64,000 nt of DNA from Periplaneta americana. Lineage: Eukaryota; Arthropoda; Insecta; Blattodea; Blattidae. The DNA is taken from the NCBI RefSeq assembly GCF_040183065.1, contig NC_091131.1:104622830-104686829 (forward strand), written 5' to 3'. Below, one piece after another: positions 34,801 to 39,595 of this stretch; position 1 is the first letter of the stretch, and the number at the start of each line of letters is the position of its first letter. The position numbers and the translations under genes are program-made. The notes under the pieces are model-generated. The model had not been told where the DNA came from, searched no databases, and was given only the letters and a program-made list of their open reading frames with translations.

Positions 34801-35060
34801 CAGGTTTCGCTGTAATCCACAGATTGAAAGATATGACTGCTTTTGGGATCATCAAGAGAGTGGCTGAGGACGACGCACCGTCAATGATGCGGGAGATGGA
34901 AGAGATGGAGGTGACCAGAGTGTCTCTGGAGATTGTGACGCCCATCTTCATGATTCTGGTTGCCGGAATCGCAGTGGCCGTGCTGTGTCTCTGCGCGGAA
35001 CGACTGGTTCACAGTCACCACAAGCGCGTACGGCTGCGCAATTACGTTCTTCAGATCTGA
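5329..35060 (+). CDS. Divergent ionotropic receptor (gene A), nine exons
   Basis: This is probably a chemosensory ligand-gated cation channel subunit of the insect IR family, in the plasma membrane of sensory neurons. I joined 5329-5476, 14109-14284, 17510-17821, 21913-22010, 22342-22518, 25417-25643, 27759-27970, 29445-29707 and 34823-35060. All splice sites are GT-AG, phases agree throughout, and the product is 616 residues, a usual IR length. Residues 1-16 form a signal peptide. Residues 196-205 (RRGDLHGVTL) form the motif that precedes lobe S1. S1 spans about 213-325, M1 330-351, the pore loop 367-385, M2 391-418, S2 about 419-574 and M3 575-596, with a short basic C-tail. The glutamate-binding arginine expected after the TI motif of S1 is replaced by tyrosine. 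M2 has SYSAIIIS instead of SYTANLAAF. The start was chosen because an in-frame TAG precedes it. It is tandem with gene B. Transcript evidence is lacking, so exon edges are predictions. Confidence 0.9.
5614..5663. repeat. (ATT)n microsatellite
   Basis: A pure ATT run next to a minus-strand transposase 3' fragment. Confidence 0.95.
5690..5990 (-). pseudogene. DDE_3-type transposase C-terminal fragment
   Basis: On the minus strand it reads SWSPRSPDLT..RFFLWE, then KDFKEGRHHIIAAITSI, NRDMLEKVWQELDY and VDVCRVT. These are the C-terminal motifs of the Tc1/mariner-related DDE_3 transposases common in insects (final catalytic Asp in SPD). A frameshift separates the two parts. Only the C-terminal quarter remains, in intron 1 of gene A. 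Confidence 0.75.
5991..6923. other. Unassigned intron 1 sequence
   Basis: AT-rich, with scattered poly(A/T) runs and one TAGGCCTA octamer (6503-6510). I see no exon or element ends. Confidence 0.4.
6924..6964. repeat. (TA)n microsatellite
   Basis: A pure TA run at one edge of the Jockey-like fragment. Confidence 0.95.
6965..7330 (-). pseudogene. Jockey-like reverse transcriptase C-terminal fragment
   Basis: The minus strand gives FYTSLLRPLLLYACPVW, then HIQSFQNKAL, one stop, then FPWFVRNSQLHRE and INLFIHKV. This order (Y.SL.RP...YACPVW, QNK.LR, PWFVRN) is typical of the region after the polymerase core in Jockey-clade non-LTR retrotransposons. It is bounded on both sides by TA microsatellites. 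Only about 120 codons survive. Confidence 0.75.
7345..7480. repeat. (TA)n then (CATA)n compound microsatellite
   Basis: A TA run of about 60 bases is followed by CATA tetranucleotide repeats. ORFs reading through it are artefacts. Confidence 0.95.
7487..8009. mobile_element. Non-autonomous DNA element with subterminal repeats
   Basis: The ends are TTGAGGGGTGTTTA and the inverse TAAACACCCCTCAA. A motif GTCAGTTGTCCA occurs four times, at about 7510 on the plus strand and inverted at about 7684, 7803 and 7975. Subterminal repeats like these are usually transposase-binding sites. The target duplication is unclear, so the superfamily is undetermined. Confidence 0.6.
8700..8880 (-). pseudogene. 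hAT transposase fragment (GTF2IRD2/ZBED-like)
   Basis: A continuous minus-strand frame reads NESAMRISYKICHEIAQ, then ELKTFNERHFIKRC and ADELCPQQVREVE. The pattern (S..I...IA...K.F.....FIK.CL......CP) matches the segment after the BED/N-terminal region in GTF2IRD2-like hAT transposases. The rest of the protein is gone. Confidence 0.65.
8881..9103. repeat. (ATAAT)n and (GATAT)n satellite block
   Basis: About 55 bases of ATAAT-type repeats pass into about 160 bases of GATAT pentamers with occasional GATAC variants. The 75-residue minus ORF of repeating YHIIS across it is a repeat artefact. Confidence 0.95.
9104..9453. repeat. Large AT-rich palindrome (about 170-bp arms)
   Basis: The left arm starts CATAAATTAATACAACTTAA and the right arm ends with its complement. 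The centre is TTCATGATATAT-AATATG-ATATATCATGAA near 9278. The arms match closely across their length. It could extrude a cruciform or fold as RNA. Confidence 0.85.
10024..10268 (-). mobile_element. tRNA-derived SINE
   Basis: On the minus strand: CACACCTGTGGAGTAACAGC, B box GGTTCGAATCC, body GGTTAAGGTTTTTCCCGGGG, tail GATGTTGATACAGCGTCGTA. Same family as 18954 and 36868. The A and B boxes are intact. Confidence 0.9.
10270..10640 (+). pseudogene. DDE_3 transposase N-terminal fragment
   Basis: The plus strand reads AETKSVIKVQRNFC, then KDPPTFKTIKE*CGKFL, the typical start of the HTH domain in Tc1/mariner-related insect transposases (a V..QR.F....PP....I..W...F pattern). After stops it degrades through ENVRDRFER-like codons and a frameshifted linker. 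It abuts the SINE head at 10268. Confidence 0.65.
10641..11578. other. Unassigned intron 1 sequence
   Basis: No element ends or coding motifs were recognised. It contains one TAGGCCTA octamer (10779-10786). Confidence 0.4.
11587..13966 (-). mobile_element. hAT element with perfect 8-bp target duplication
   Basis: The termini are CAGTAGCGGCTCG and the inverse CCGCCCCTG, each followed inward by TAGGTGAAGTG. The flanks are TCGTAATG at 11579-11586 and 13967-13974, identical. A minus-strand fragment near 11790 reads FYKDILDRFAALKDRRIDL, resembling hAT transposase linker sequence. A Harbinger-like element (12253-13329) is nested in it. Confidence 0.8.
12253..13329. mobile_element. PIF/Harbinger-like element nested in hAT
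   Basis: The inverted ends are GGCGAAGTGCATGAACATCGG and GCCCACGTGCATCAACGTCGG (read inward), followed by GTTA. Both sides are flanked by ATT (3 bp), as expected of PIF/Harbinger. The interior has no transposase. A partial copy of the left interior recurs at 35735-35880. Confidence 0.6.
14109..14284 (+). CDS. Gene A exon 2
   Basis: 176 nt, entering phase 1 after CTGCAG and leaving in phase 0 at CAG/GTATTA. It encodes the N-terminal extracellular region, including SPLYIILSCDE, aligned without gaps to SPLFIILSSSN of gene B exon 2 (same length). Confidence 0.85.
14825..16545 (-). pseudogene. DDE_3 transposase pseudogene, interrupted
   Basis: Minus-strand segments in order: 16545-16287 gives RYILCTDEATFKSNG (first catalytic Asp region), then IGPYFFEGTLNSVMY. 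After removing the hAT insertion it continues at 15234-14825 as ADFLKIILNQLLEDVP, WLQQDGCTAHFS (second Asp), WPALSPDLNPLDF and RLKNIAYQDCP, ending NGRQFEHL. The D-D-D/E core is recognisable but frameshifted. A second, inverted copy of its C-terminus lies at 16545-16720 on the plus strand. Confidence 0.8.
15235..16278. mobile_element. hAT-like element nested in the transposase
   Basis: The termini are CAGTGACGGCTC and the inverse CCGCCACTA. Flanks are ATACATGA at 15227-15234 and 16279-16286, identical. Removing the element and one flank restores the transposase frame across the joint, which independently confirms the boundaries. Interior coding was not recognised. Confidence 0.85.
17510..17821 (+). 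CDS. Gene A exon 3
   Basis: 312 nt, phase 0 at both ends (CTTCTAG before, GTAAGT after). It encodes residues 109-212, including FGRWLMFLDA and the IR-typical RRGDLHGVTL. Gene B exon 3 aligns over YGRWLMFMNP and RDDLQGIQL. The exon shows higher GC than its surroundings. Confidence 0.9.
17832..17884. repeat. (GTC)n/(ATC)n microsatellite
   Basis: The trinucleotide run begins about 8 bases after the exon 3 donor GTAAGT. Confidence 0.95.
18084..18526. mobile_element. MITE (TATGGTCCGTC family) with nested palindrome
   Basis: The ends TATGGTCCGTCC and the inverse GGACGGACCATA match the copy at 28030-28301. The extra 160 bases in the middle are the palindrome at 18245-18404. The shared interior includes TGGTATGTGGGAG and CGAGCTGATGCTGCCCGCA. 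Confidence 0.75.
18245..18404. repeat. Near-perfect palindrome, 75-bp arms
   Basis: AGTATTTATTATTCAGTC begins the left arm and the right arm ends with its inverse. The centre lies at TATTATCC (about 18321-18328). Only a few mismatches occur. It is absent from the homologous MITE at 28030, so it is a separate insertion. Confidence 0.85.
18846..18952. repeat. (CTG)n/(CTA)n microsatellite
   Basis: The trinucleotide run directly precedes the SINE head. The 110-residue Leu-rich plus ORF through it is an artefact. Confidence 0.95.
18954..19218 (+). mobile_element. tRNA-derived SINE
   Basis: Head CACACCTGTGGAGTAACGG with an A-box region, B box GATTCGAATCC, body CTGGTTGAGGTTTTTTCCGG, tail GATGTTGATACAGCGTCGTA, then an A-rich end. 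It is in intron 3 of gene A. Confidence 0.9.
19333..20037. mobile_element. MITE with about 150-bp inverted ends
   Basis: The left end (TTTCCGGGCTACTGTTAC onward to TTGTGTGGAAATG) is the inverse of the right end, which finishes AGCCCGGATACACCCTGTA. The interior retains only the N-terminal part of a DDE_3 transposase, so it is a deletion derivative of that family. Confidence 0.75.
19690..19885 (+). pseudogene. HTH (DUF4817-like) transposase N-terminus
   Basis: The plus strand reads MTFEYG*ANGNSRQAYRLY, then RANFPRRRHQAHTIF and LREGGHMV. This is the family pattern Y...A.GN...A.RLY...FP.R......F......LRE.G that also starts the ORF at 46216 (minus). One stop, and no catalytic domain remains. Confidence 0.65.
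20195..20247. repeat. (ATT)n/(GTT)n microsatellite
   Basis: A pure trinucleotide run. ORFs of Tyr or Asn repeats across it are artefacts. Confidence 0.95.
20248..21459. other. Unassigned intron 3 sequence
   Basis: It holds three poly(G) or poly(C) runs of 8-10 bases (about 20295, 20425 and 21030) that may mark ends of a degraded element, but no convincing inverted ends or target duplications were found. Confidence 0.35.
21460..21640. repeat. Dispersed repeat shared with 36040-36300
   Basis: It shares TTTTG-CCAGTG-ATGGAA, then GTAGTCGG-TGGT-GGCCTTGGCC with 36060-36290 at similar spacing. It is probably a SINE-like family of moderate age. Confidence 0.5.
21913..22010 (+). CDS. Gene A exon 4
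   Basis: 98 nt, entering in phase 0 after TTTTTCAG and leaving in phase 2 before GTAAGT. It encodes ASGIAGYTGNIWKVVEEASNF at the start of lobe S1, aligned with ASGLAGYTGDIWTVVQKAANF of gene B. Confidence 0.9.
22342..22518 (+). CDS. Gene A exon 5 (S1)
   Basis: 177 nt after a T-rich tract and TTTCAG, ending TACAG/GTACGT. It encodes GTATGIFRMVLDNDVEIGLE and then TSTINTDYLPYV. In glutamate receptors a TITY.R motif occupies this place. Here the arginine position is tyrosine. Gene B exon 5 is also 177 nt. Confidence 0.9.
22519..23178. other. Unassigned intron 5 sequence
   Basis: No exon, element end or transposase motif was recognised. One TAGGCCTA lies at 22676-22683. Confidence 0.4.
23186..23374 (+). 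mobile_element. MITE, CACAGTCTAGTA family (copy 1)
   Basis: The ends CACAGTCTAGTACATACAGC and the inverse GCTGTATATACTAGACTATG bound 189 bp. Flanks of ATTATAG occur on both sides (23179-23185 and 23375-23381). An inverted copy lies at 29719-29906. Confidence 0.75.
24192..24386. mobile_element. MITE with 42-bp inverted ends
   Basis: GTAATACAATGTTAAAATTG to CTATACTTATC at the left is repeated inverted at the right (GATAAGTATAG to CATTGTATTAC) with no visible mismatch. The interior includes ACGTTTTCGGCACC. The phrase ACTTCCCAGCAATTTC occurs shortly before and directly after it. Confidence 0.75.
24508..24624. repeat. Near-perfect palindrome, about 54-bp arms
   Basis: The left arm starts ATGATGAAGGATGAGTGG, the right arm ends CCACTCATCCTTCATCAT. 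The loop is ACCGGGTC. Mismatches are few (near GCACCGG and AGTGCCGG). Confidence 0.9.
25417..25643 (+). CDS. Gene A exon 6 (M1 and pore start)
   Basis: 227 nt between TTTTCAG and GTAAGT. It encodes IKKPSIYNSLWDAVAAPFSR, the first transmembrane helix (from GMWFAVLSAMIML) and WFYIFGVFCSQ of the pore loop. Phase 2 in, phase 1 out. It matches gene B exon 6. Confidence 0.92.
25660..26170 (+). mobile_element. Jockey/CR1-type 3' UTR with (ATT)n tail
   Basis: It ends AAGGCCTTACGGCCTTAACT, CTGCCAGGTTAAATAAA, then an ATT tail (26108-26170), a 3' end I know from insect non-LTR elements. Upstream, units starting AATATGTAT recur at about 25677, 25799 and 25902. It starts within some tens of bases of the exon 6 donor. 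No coding region is attached. Confidence 0.6.
26205..26340 (+). pseudogene. Transposase catalytic-core scrap (DDE_3)
   Basis: The plus strand gives LPSILFSDEANFYINGEVN, KQNL*YWSDQ. The SDEA.F..NG.VN....YW pattern is the block around the first Asp of the second catalytic region in mariner-like DDE_3 enzymes. It has one stop and nothing else recognisable. Confidence 0.6.
26341..27758. other. Unassigned intron 6 sequence
   Basis: The longest ORF (26891-27151) has no family signature I recognise. No element ends were found. Confidence 0.35.
27759..27970 (+). CDS. Gene A exon 7 (M2)
   Basis: 212 nt between TTGCGCAG and GTAAAA. It encodes the pore-to-M2 region CRVVYLVSLLTAV, SYSAIIISYLS, then the start of S2, YEFGVAAYNEVIFK. 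SYSAIIIS stands where glutamate receptors have SYTANLAAF. Confidence 0.92.
28030..28301. mobile_element. MITE (TATGGTCCGTC family), uninterrupted copy
   Basis: 272 bp with ends TATGGTCCGTC and the inverse GACGGGCCATA, located about 60 bp after the exon 7 donor. It is the empty-site counterpart of 18084-18526. Confidence 0.75.
28452..28738. mobile_element. Related MITE, subfamily 2
   Basis: ACTCTGTTTCTGAAATCTGTG at the left is inverted at the right as CAGATTTCAGAAACGGAGT. The interior CGGAGCCTATCAGTGCGG is the inverse of a block in the 28030 copy, so the two are relatives in opposite orientation. Confidence 0.6.
28834..28880. repeat. (ATT)n microsatellite
   Basis: A pure trinucleotide run in intron 7. 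Confidence 0.95.
29445..29707 (+). CDS. Gene A exon 8 (S2)
   Basis: 263 nt between TTTACAG and GTGAGT. It encodes the second ligand-binding lobe, including TSDKYAFMTADFF and ISVVTYGSIVV. Gene B's equivalent lies outside the window. Confidence 0.88.
29719..29906 (-). mobile_element. MITE, CACAGTCTAGTA family (copy 2)
   Basis: An inverted copy of 23186-23374, sharing GATAGTTGCTAACCACTAGG and ACTCAAGCTTCGTGACT. It begins 11 bases after the exon 8 splice donor. Confidence 0.75.
29979..30050. repeat. (CTT)n microsatellite
   Basis: A pure run of CTT. The sequence after it (30051-30190) is unassigned. Confidence 0.95.
30441..31017 (+). mobile_element. Long GC-rich SINE, different tRNA head
   Basis: The head TAGTCTCATGGTAGCATATT and GGTTCGATTCC form A-box and B-box-like elements. 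The body (GGTTTCTTCGGGGTTTTTCC) matches the common SINE body, but the 3' part (GCGCCTGCGGCGGCCC onward) is different and GC-rich. No coding meaning should be read into ORFs here. Confidence 0.65.
31200..31340 (-). pseudogene. DDE_3 transposase C-terminal scrap
   Basis: The minus strand gives GIWEIGPELRRCNACTECDG and then RQFE, matching the family ending R.....C....G..FE. TACAGAGTGATTCAAAAGG at 31021 looks like a terminal sequence of such an element. Confidence 0.5.
31718..33015 (+). mobile_element. RTE-clade retrotransposon, 5' truncated
   Basis: It is bounded by the 13-bp duplication AGGACACAATAAG (31705-31717 and 33016-33028). The 3' end is a GATGATGATG tail, as in the related element at 56677-58181. 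It carries an open reverse transcriptase reading frame and lies in intron 8 of gene A. The perfect flanks suggest a recent insertion. Confidence 0.9.
31719..32966 (+). CDS. RTE reverse transcriptase (C-terminal 5/6), transposon ORF
   Basis: An open frame runs from the truncation point. Domains in order: KKGDKSKCQNYRGISLL (RT block 1), GFRKGRSCIDNIF (block 2), FIDYIKAFDRM (block A, catalytic Asp), a degenerate RQACSMSPILFNIY in place of QG.PLSP, then FADDQVVIA (block C, catalytic Asp pair), and the thumb region ending GRPAKRWMDQF. The endonuclease domain and RT start are missing because of 5' truncation, so it cannot mobilise alone. RTE is inferred from the motif spacing and tail. Confidence 0.85.
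   Translation, partial: QIPEEWKMTIIQPIFKKGDKSKCQNYRGISLLNAAYKIYSKIITERLKPISEAIIMEEQAGFRKGRSCIDNIFVLQQIIEKHKEFNRETHLTFIDYIKAFDRMNRNELWRILYNRGIPLHLVEVIRNIYINSKIQIAGDTQIRVEEVNLGLRQACSMSPILFNIYMDEILRKWKIKIKNYTQNFNEDNFIMTMLFADDQVVIANNENNLQRAVHELWKINKNYNMEISVHKTKTMAFCGKSPVRSKIVIGNCIIEQVNKFKFLGVTLSYKGDYDQKEKIENFNYINGTIRRTLKSKARKDTLLKFYKVMSVPSLLYGSETWVMKKRDASRLQTNEMKFLRNVAGYRKIEHKRNEEIREELEIYELNNKIEEYRNTWMSHISRMQEDRIPYKFWKYKPRGRRNIGRPAKRWMDQFQ
33029..33824. other. Unassigned intron 8 sequence
   Basis: No element ends or coding motifs were recognised. Confidence 0.35.
33825..34647. mobile_element. Foldback MITE with 130-165-bp arms
   Basis: The left arm (33825-33955: CTGAACCTGCGCATGCGAG, AAATCCGGACTA, AAAGTGTGTCATGA) is inverted at 34481-34647. 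The right arm carries an extra 40-base tract. It ends about 175 bp before exon 9. There is no coding capacity. Confidence 0.7.
34823..35060 (+). CDS. Gene A exon 9 (M3, stop)
   Basis: 238 nt after CCACAG, ending in TGA. It encodes the end of S2, an acidic stretch (MREMEEMEV), the third transmembrane helix from IVTPIFMILVAGIAVAVL, and a basic tail HSHHKRVRLRNYVLQI. Confidence 0.9.
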
Positions 35061-35146
35061 GCCTGATGCTAAAATGTTATATTCCATGGATACGGGAAAA
35101 CTTTCAGGATAGTTAAACACAATCACATGTGGTAAATGACTCTGTG

Positions 35147-35152
35147 AATAAA
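35147..35152 (+). terminator. Polyadenylation signal of gene A
   Basis: AATAAA lies 87 bases after the TGA and is followed by a T-rich stretch. Confidence 0.6.
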
Positions 35153-35734
35153 ATTGTGCAATTGCAAAATTATGATCGCAACAAAAATACAGTGAAATCT
35201 TCATACAACGATTACCGATATAACAATAATACCCTCTATAATGTTAAAATATTGTAGTCTCAGCATTAATTCTGTTAATGTAATGTTAAAACACAATTGC
35301 ATTATTTTTCTCTATAATATTTTGTTTTTTATGCTAACAAACACAAGTGTTCATCGCAATTTTATTAAATACTATAAATTCTTAAATAATTTAATGTACA
35401 TCAATTATAGGAGTGGCTCCTTAAACGGTACTATACCTTCCAAATGGCATGCATTTTTTTTTCTTCGTAAATTCTCTATATAACAATAAATTCCTGTACG
35501 ACAATATATTTTTTTTTCTAGTCCACGCGGTATCGTTGTATCGAGATTTCACTGTAGTAGTATTTGAAGAAAATGTACAGCAAGTAGCATTAGAATAAAA
35601 TTATTTTTTCAAAAGAGTAAACTTAAATTTGGGCACCTAGAAGCTCATATTAGTTTCATATACTTCTTATATCCGTACCAGTTAACAGTGTAACTCACAC
35701 GTCTATAATGTAATCAACGGATGCTTACATATTA
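35153..35734. other. Unassigned 3' flank of gene A
   Basis: AT-rich (about 35170-35600), no motifs recognised. Confidence 0.4.
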
Positions 35735-35880
35735 TGATCAGCCGACATCTCATTTAACCAGAGTAAAATCTGTGATGGCAGAGTGTTTCTAAAAATGACA
35801 AAAGGAACGCATCCATATCTCTACCAAGATGATAGTCAACATCTAGAAACAACTGTGCTTATTTCGTTCTACATCAAAAC
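35735..35880. repeat. Fragment of the Harbinger-like element
   Basis: It matches 12375-12525 over CTCATTTAACCAGAGTAAA, AATGACAAAAGGAA and GATAGTCAAC, with scattered substitutions. Confidence 0.65.
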
Positions 35881-36039
35881 CCTGTAGGCCTAAGGAAGGT
35901 GTAAATTGTTAAACGCTTATTTATTGCTAAAAGACGGTATTTTCATCAGCTGAAATGTGGATTAGGTCTAGCGTCGTAAGTGAGGGGCCTTAGGTGTTAT
36001 CCTTTGGACTCACTTTATAGAATAAACGATGGTTCGAAT

Positions 36040-36300
36040 CTTCATGGGGAAAGAAATTTTCTCGTGAATTTTTGGCCAGTGCATGGAACCGGTTCCCACC
36101 CAGCATCGTGATGAATTTGGGGATCTACGATAGGTAGTGAAAATCAGCTATAACGGTTGGGGAATCATCGTGCTAACCACACGTTTAATCCCGTACTAGT
36201 TGGATCATCGATCACTTGTACTGAGGGATGTGAACGTGAGGCCAGTAGTCGGGTGGTAGGCCTTGGCCTTCCATGGGTTGTCGCTCAACGGATTTGTGTT
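36040..36300. repeat. Dispersed repeat shared with 21460-21640
   Basis: It contains GCCAGTGCATGGAACC and the phrase CAGTAGTCGGGTGGTAGGCC followed by TTGGCC. It is longer than the copy in intron 3 of gene A. Confidence 0.5.
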
Positions 36301-36363
36301 TTGTTCAAATGTCTAGTAGATAGAGATAAATAACCAGTAAATTTTGCCTTTAGTGTTAGTAAT

Positions 36364-36537
36364 TTACTGATGAAGAAGAAATTATCGCTGATCTAGAAAA
36401 TTTTACCACAGAATACCATCAAGAAGAAGAAAGAGGAGTAGACAAAGAAAAACAAGTTGTGTCACAGTGGAATTTCACAGAAGAAGAAACTTTTAACAGA
36501 GGAATATGGAGTCTGAACACGGGGAAAGAGTAATAGG
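36364..36537 (+). other. Acidic open stretch of unknown origin
   Basis: After a TAA, a frame without ATG runs for about 57 codons to a TAA: FTDEEEIIADLENFTTE, then a Glu-rich stretch, then WNFTEEETFNRGIW. It looks protein-like but has no recognised family. It could be a degraded transposon ORF. Confidence 0.25.
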
Positions 36538-36867
36538 TAAAAGTTACTGTACAACAACCCGTTAAATATAGTATTTTAAAAAATTCAATATTTTGAGAGA
36601 TGGTAGTATTCAAAAAACAAGAAACCAAAGTCTAATAAACATGGGTCCTAAAATTGATATCTTCCCAGACACGAATATGTGTTCATTAACATCAAATGAT
36701 ATGCTCAAAATAATTTTAATTTGTATAACGCAGCCTTCTGCCCTATGTCTTAAGGACTCAGACGTTGTTACCCTTTTGTTTACTGCATTTCCGATATGAT
36801 ACTATATACCCAATAAGAAATAAGCAAAGAGCTCACATTAGAAAATATGCTGTTCTTACAATACCAA

Positions 36868-37126
36868 GTCCACACCTGTGGAGTAACGGTCAACGCGTCT
36901 GGCTGTGAAACCAGGTGGCCCGGGTTCGAATCCCGGTCGGGGCAAGTTACCCGGTTGAGATTTTTTCCGGGGTTTTCCCTCAACCCGATACGAGCAAATG
37001 CTGGGTAACTTTCGGTGTTAGACCCCGGACTCATTTCACCGGCATTATCACCTTCATAACATTCAGACGCTAAATAACCTAGATGTTGATACAGCGTCGT
37101 AAAATAACCCAATAAAATAAATAAAT
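36868..37126 (+). mobile_element. tRNA-derived SINE with 10-bp target duplication
   Basis: Head CACACCTGTGGAGTAACGGT, B box GGTTCGAATCCC, body TTCCGGGGTTTTCCCTCAAC, tail TAAATAACCTAGATGTTGA, then an A-rich end. ACAATACCAA flanks both sides (36858-36867 and 37127-37136), a perfect duplication, so this is the youngest SINE here. Confidence 0.93.
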
Positions 37127-37172
37127 ACAATACCAATTTCAAAGCGCTTGTTTCGTACAAAATTTAATTTAA

Positions 37173-37564
37173 TAGTCGCGACGCTGTTATTTCCGGAGTG
37201 ACTCCGCCTCTTTGCTTACGTCTTAGGAAGTGAAGGCTCTATAAAGTCTAGGTAGGTAGTATCGTTCGCCATTTTTATTCTTTCGTTACCGAGCTACCAT
37301 AAGAGAAATCTATTTGCCACACGGTTAAACATTATCATGTCGTAGCTCCTATGTAATTCAGAAAATAATTGAGCGGCAAATAACGTGTTCGTGTGCTTTC
37401 TGCGAACGCCAACGAAAGAGCCAAAATGGCGGGCGATTATATTAAGTATTTATCGAGCCTTAAGAAATGAATAACGTCTTCGTAAGCGAATCACAAGACG
37501 CACACGTTTAAATGTAGCCAACCTGCAACGCGATTGGCTGCCGGAAATTAGAGCGACGGGACTA
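37173..37564. mobile_element. MITE with 24-bp inverted ends
   Basis: TAGTCGCGACGCTGTTATTTC at the left corresponds to the inverse of GAAATTAGAGCGACGGGACTA at the right, with three mismatches. TA may be the target duplication. The interior has no ORF of note. Confidence 0.65.
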
Positions 37565-37596
37565 TAGGATCCTTGTTTAGGCCTATTACCGGTACT

Positions 37597-37912
37597 AAGG
37601 TTCGGATAAAGTAGCTGTATCAAGATAGGTATCCTTGGTCGTGCGTTTTGTTTACAAACATTAACTAGTTGTCTCGTGTTCTCCAGCCGACAGTAGTGAC
37701 GACGTATATTCAGTTCCTATCGGCTGTACCTGTGCTCGTTGGGCTGTACTGTCCATCCACTGATGTTTCAGCTAGGGGGTGGGGAGCGCTCTTCCCAACA
37801 GGTAGAGTTTTAGCTTGTGGGAGGGGGTAATGTTTACTAGTCTGAAGCAATCAAGGCCCTATCCTATACAGCTATACAGCCTATGCTGATACAGCTACTT
37901 TATCCAAATCTT
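37597..37912. mobile_element. MITE with 26-bp inverted ends
   Basis: AAGGTTCGGATAAAGTAGCT and TGTATCA at the left are mirrored by TGATACAGCTACTTTATCC and AAATCTT at the right. Confidence 0.65.
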
Positions 37913-38204
37913 ATTTATTACACTTCTTTTATGTTCTGAGGAATTCTACCGTCTCTGAGGAAATGGAATGTTTTTTTAATGGAAATTACATTGGACATTG
38001 AACAACTACTCATATCTTGGAATATATTAATTTTAGGACACGTCTTTTTTTCTTGTTTTGATGAATACTACCGGCTCTCATAAAATTGAATGCTTTCTTT
38101 AACACTCTGTTTATGTAGGTCAGGGATGAAGATGAACTCTCAACTTAATATTATACCTTATAAAGGAAGCTATGACAAATATGTTTATTGTGCTTAAAAA
38201 TAAT

Positions 38205-38290
38205 TTTTTCCACGCTGGGGATTGAACCCGGATGTAATGACAAGCATGTTAACAACTGGACCACTGAGAATGACGTATCAAGGGTTCTCT
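38205..38290 (-). repeat. tRNA-like fragment
   Basis: The minus strand reads CAGTGGTCCAGTTGTTAACA and then GGGTTCAATCCCC, A-box and B-box-like. It is possibly a SINE head. A functional tRNA is unlikely. Confidence 0.35.
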
Positions 38291-38358
38291 AAGTAATAAA
38301 GTAAAAATTATTTTACTTATTTCATACTTGCACGTTTTTCACATTTATATATATATAT

Positions 38359-39073
38359 TGTGACAGCCACCTCGAGATTCGAACACGCGTCCCGCAAGAG
38401 TCGCGCGGGAGTCGACACGGGCTCCACGGAGCACTGGGGGGGGGCGGCATGGAGAGGAGAAACGGCGGCATTCTGGGCCGCGGGAGAGAGGGGAAGCGAG
38501 ATCGCGAACTCTCCAGAAACTATGGTTTTTAGTTATAAAAGAGAAGACGCAAGTGAAAGTCAGTCAGTAAGCCAGTGTTGTTACAGACAGATTTGGACAG
38601 TAAGCGAGTTAGTCTTGTGTAGCAGTGAAGCCAGCTTCGAGACCAGAGCGCGACTTGAGTTGTGTCCGTAACTGTGGAGCCTGAAGCCTGGAGTTCGAGT
38701 GCAGTGGACCGCAGTTGGGGGACCTGAGTTCGAAGTTCAGCGGATCGTCTCTGAAGGTCTGGGGTTCGAGATTCTGTGAACGCGAGTGACTGAGCTAGAA
38801 GAACTAGCCGAGTCAAACGAGCTGTGAACTGAGAACTGACAGTTCTGTGTTGTAAACAGTGCTTTGTGAATATTAGTTAAGATTAACAGTTCATTGTTGT
38901 TCGTAATAGTCCAAGTAAATTGACATTGTCGTCTGTGGAGTGCACTAACGAATACTGTGTTACTGTGTGGAGAGCAAATCCCATTGTTGACGGGAGTGGA
39001 ATTAAATTGTAGAAAGTGAAGAGTAATTGTTGAAATAATAAAATTACATTGTTGTTCAGTAATAAAATTTACA
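38359..39073 (+). mobile_element. Solo LTR (Gypsy-like retrotransposon)
   Basis: 715 bp starting TGTGACAG and ending TTTACA, flanked by ATAT on both sides (4-bp duplication). TATAAAA at about 38534 and AATAAA signals near the 3' end fit U3 and R regions. No second LTR or internal gag-pol is nearby, so it arose by LTR recombination. Gypsy is inferred from the duplication length. The plus and minus ORFs within it are incidental. Confidence 0.7.
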
Positions 39074-39595
39074 ATATTTTTTTGAAGTCCCGGCAAAATT
39101 CCTATAGGCTACGTTTCATGTTAATTTATTTCGGTTATACGTTTTTCGTTTATACATTTTTTACACTTACATAATCGTATTTTAAACCCCAGGAAATACG
39201 AAACTTTGTTTATATGTTCTGAACCAATTTTGCTAGAAATTACGTTTGTCGTGAATATGTAATACCGCACCTACATGTTAATTGTTAAGATTCGGGCCAC
39301 TGTGGTATCCGTAAGAATTCGAAACTACACATGCTTTCCTGCACCAATATTGTACCTTCAATGACATTATTACGATTTTAGGAACAATGAAATATTTTGT
39401 AACACAGCATGATGTAATTTAATAAATTATGGAACAGTTATTACAATTTGAGGAATAAATTATTTCTTAAGAGCAAACAAAAAATAATTAACTTTTTGTA
39501 AAAAAAAAATTACATATTTCTAAGCGAAAATCACATTGAAAGAACAAGGTAAGTCAATGTCTTAAAGGTTCTGGATTGGAGTTTGAAATGTAATA
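39074..39595. other. Unassigned intergenic sequence
   Basis: AT-rich, nothing recognised. Confidence 0.4.

Noticed and set aside
38360-38671. 103-codon plus ORF in the LTR
   Set aside because: It lies wholly in a solo LTR with TATA and poly(A) signals; no protein family.
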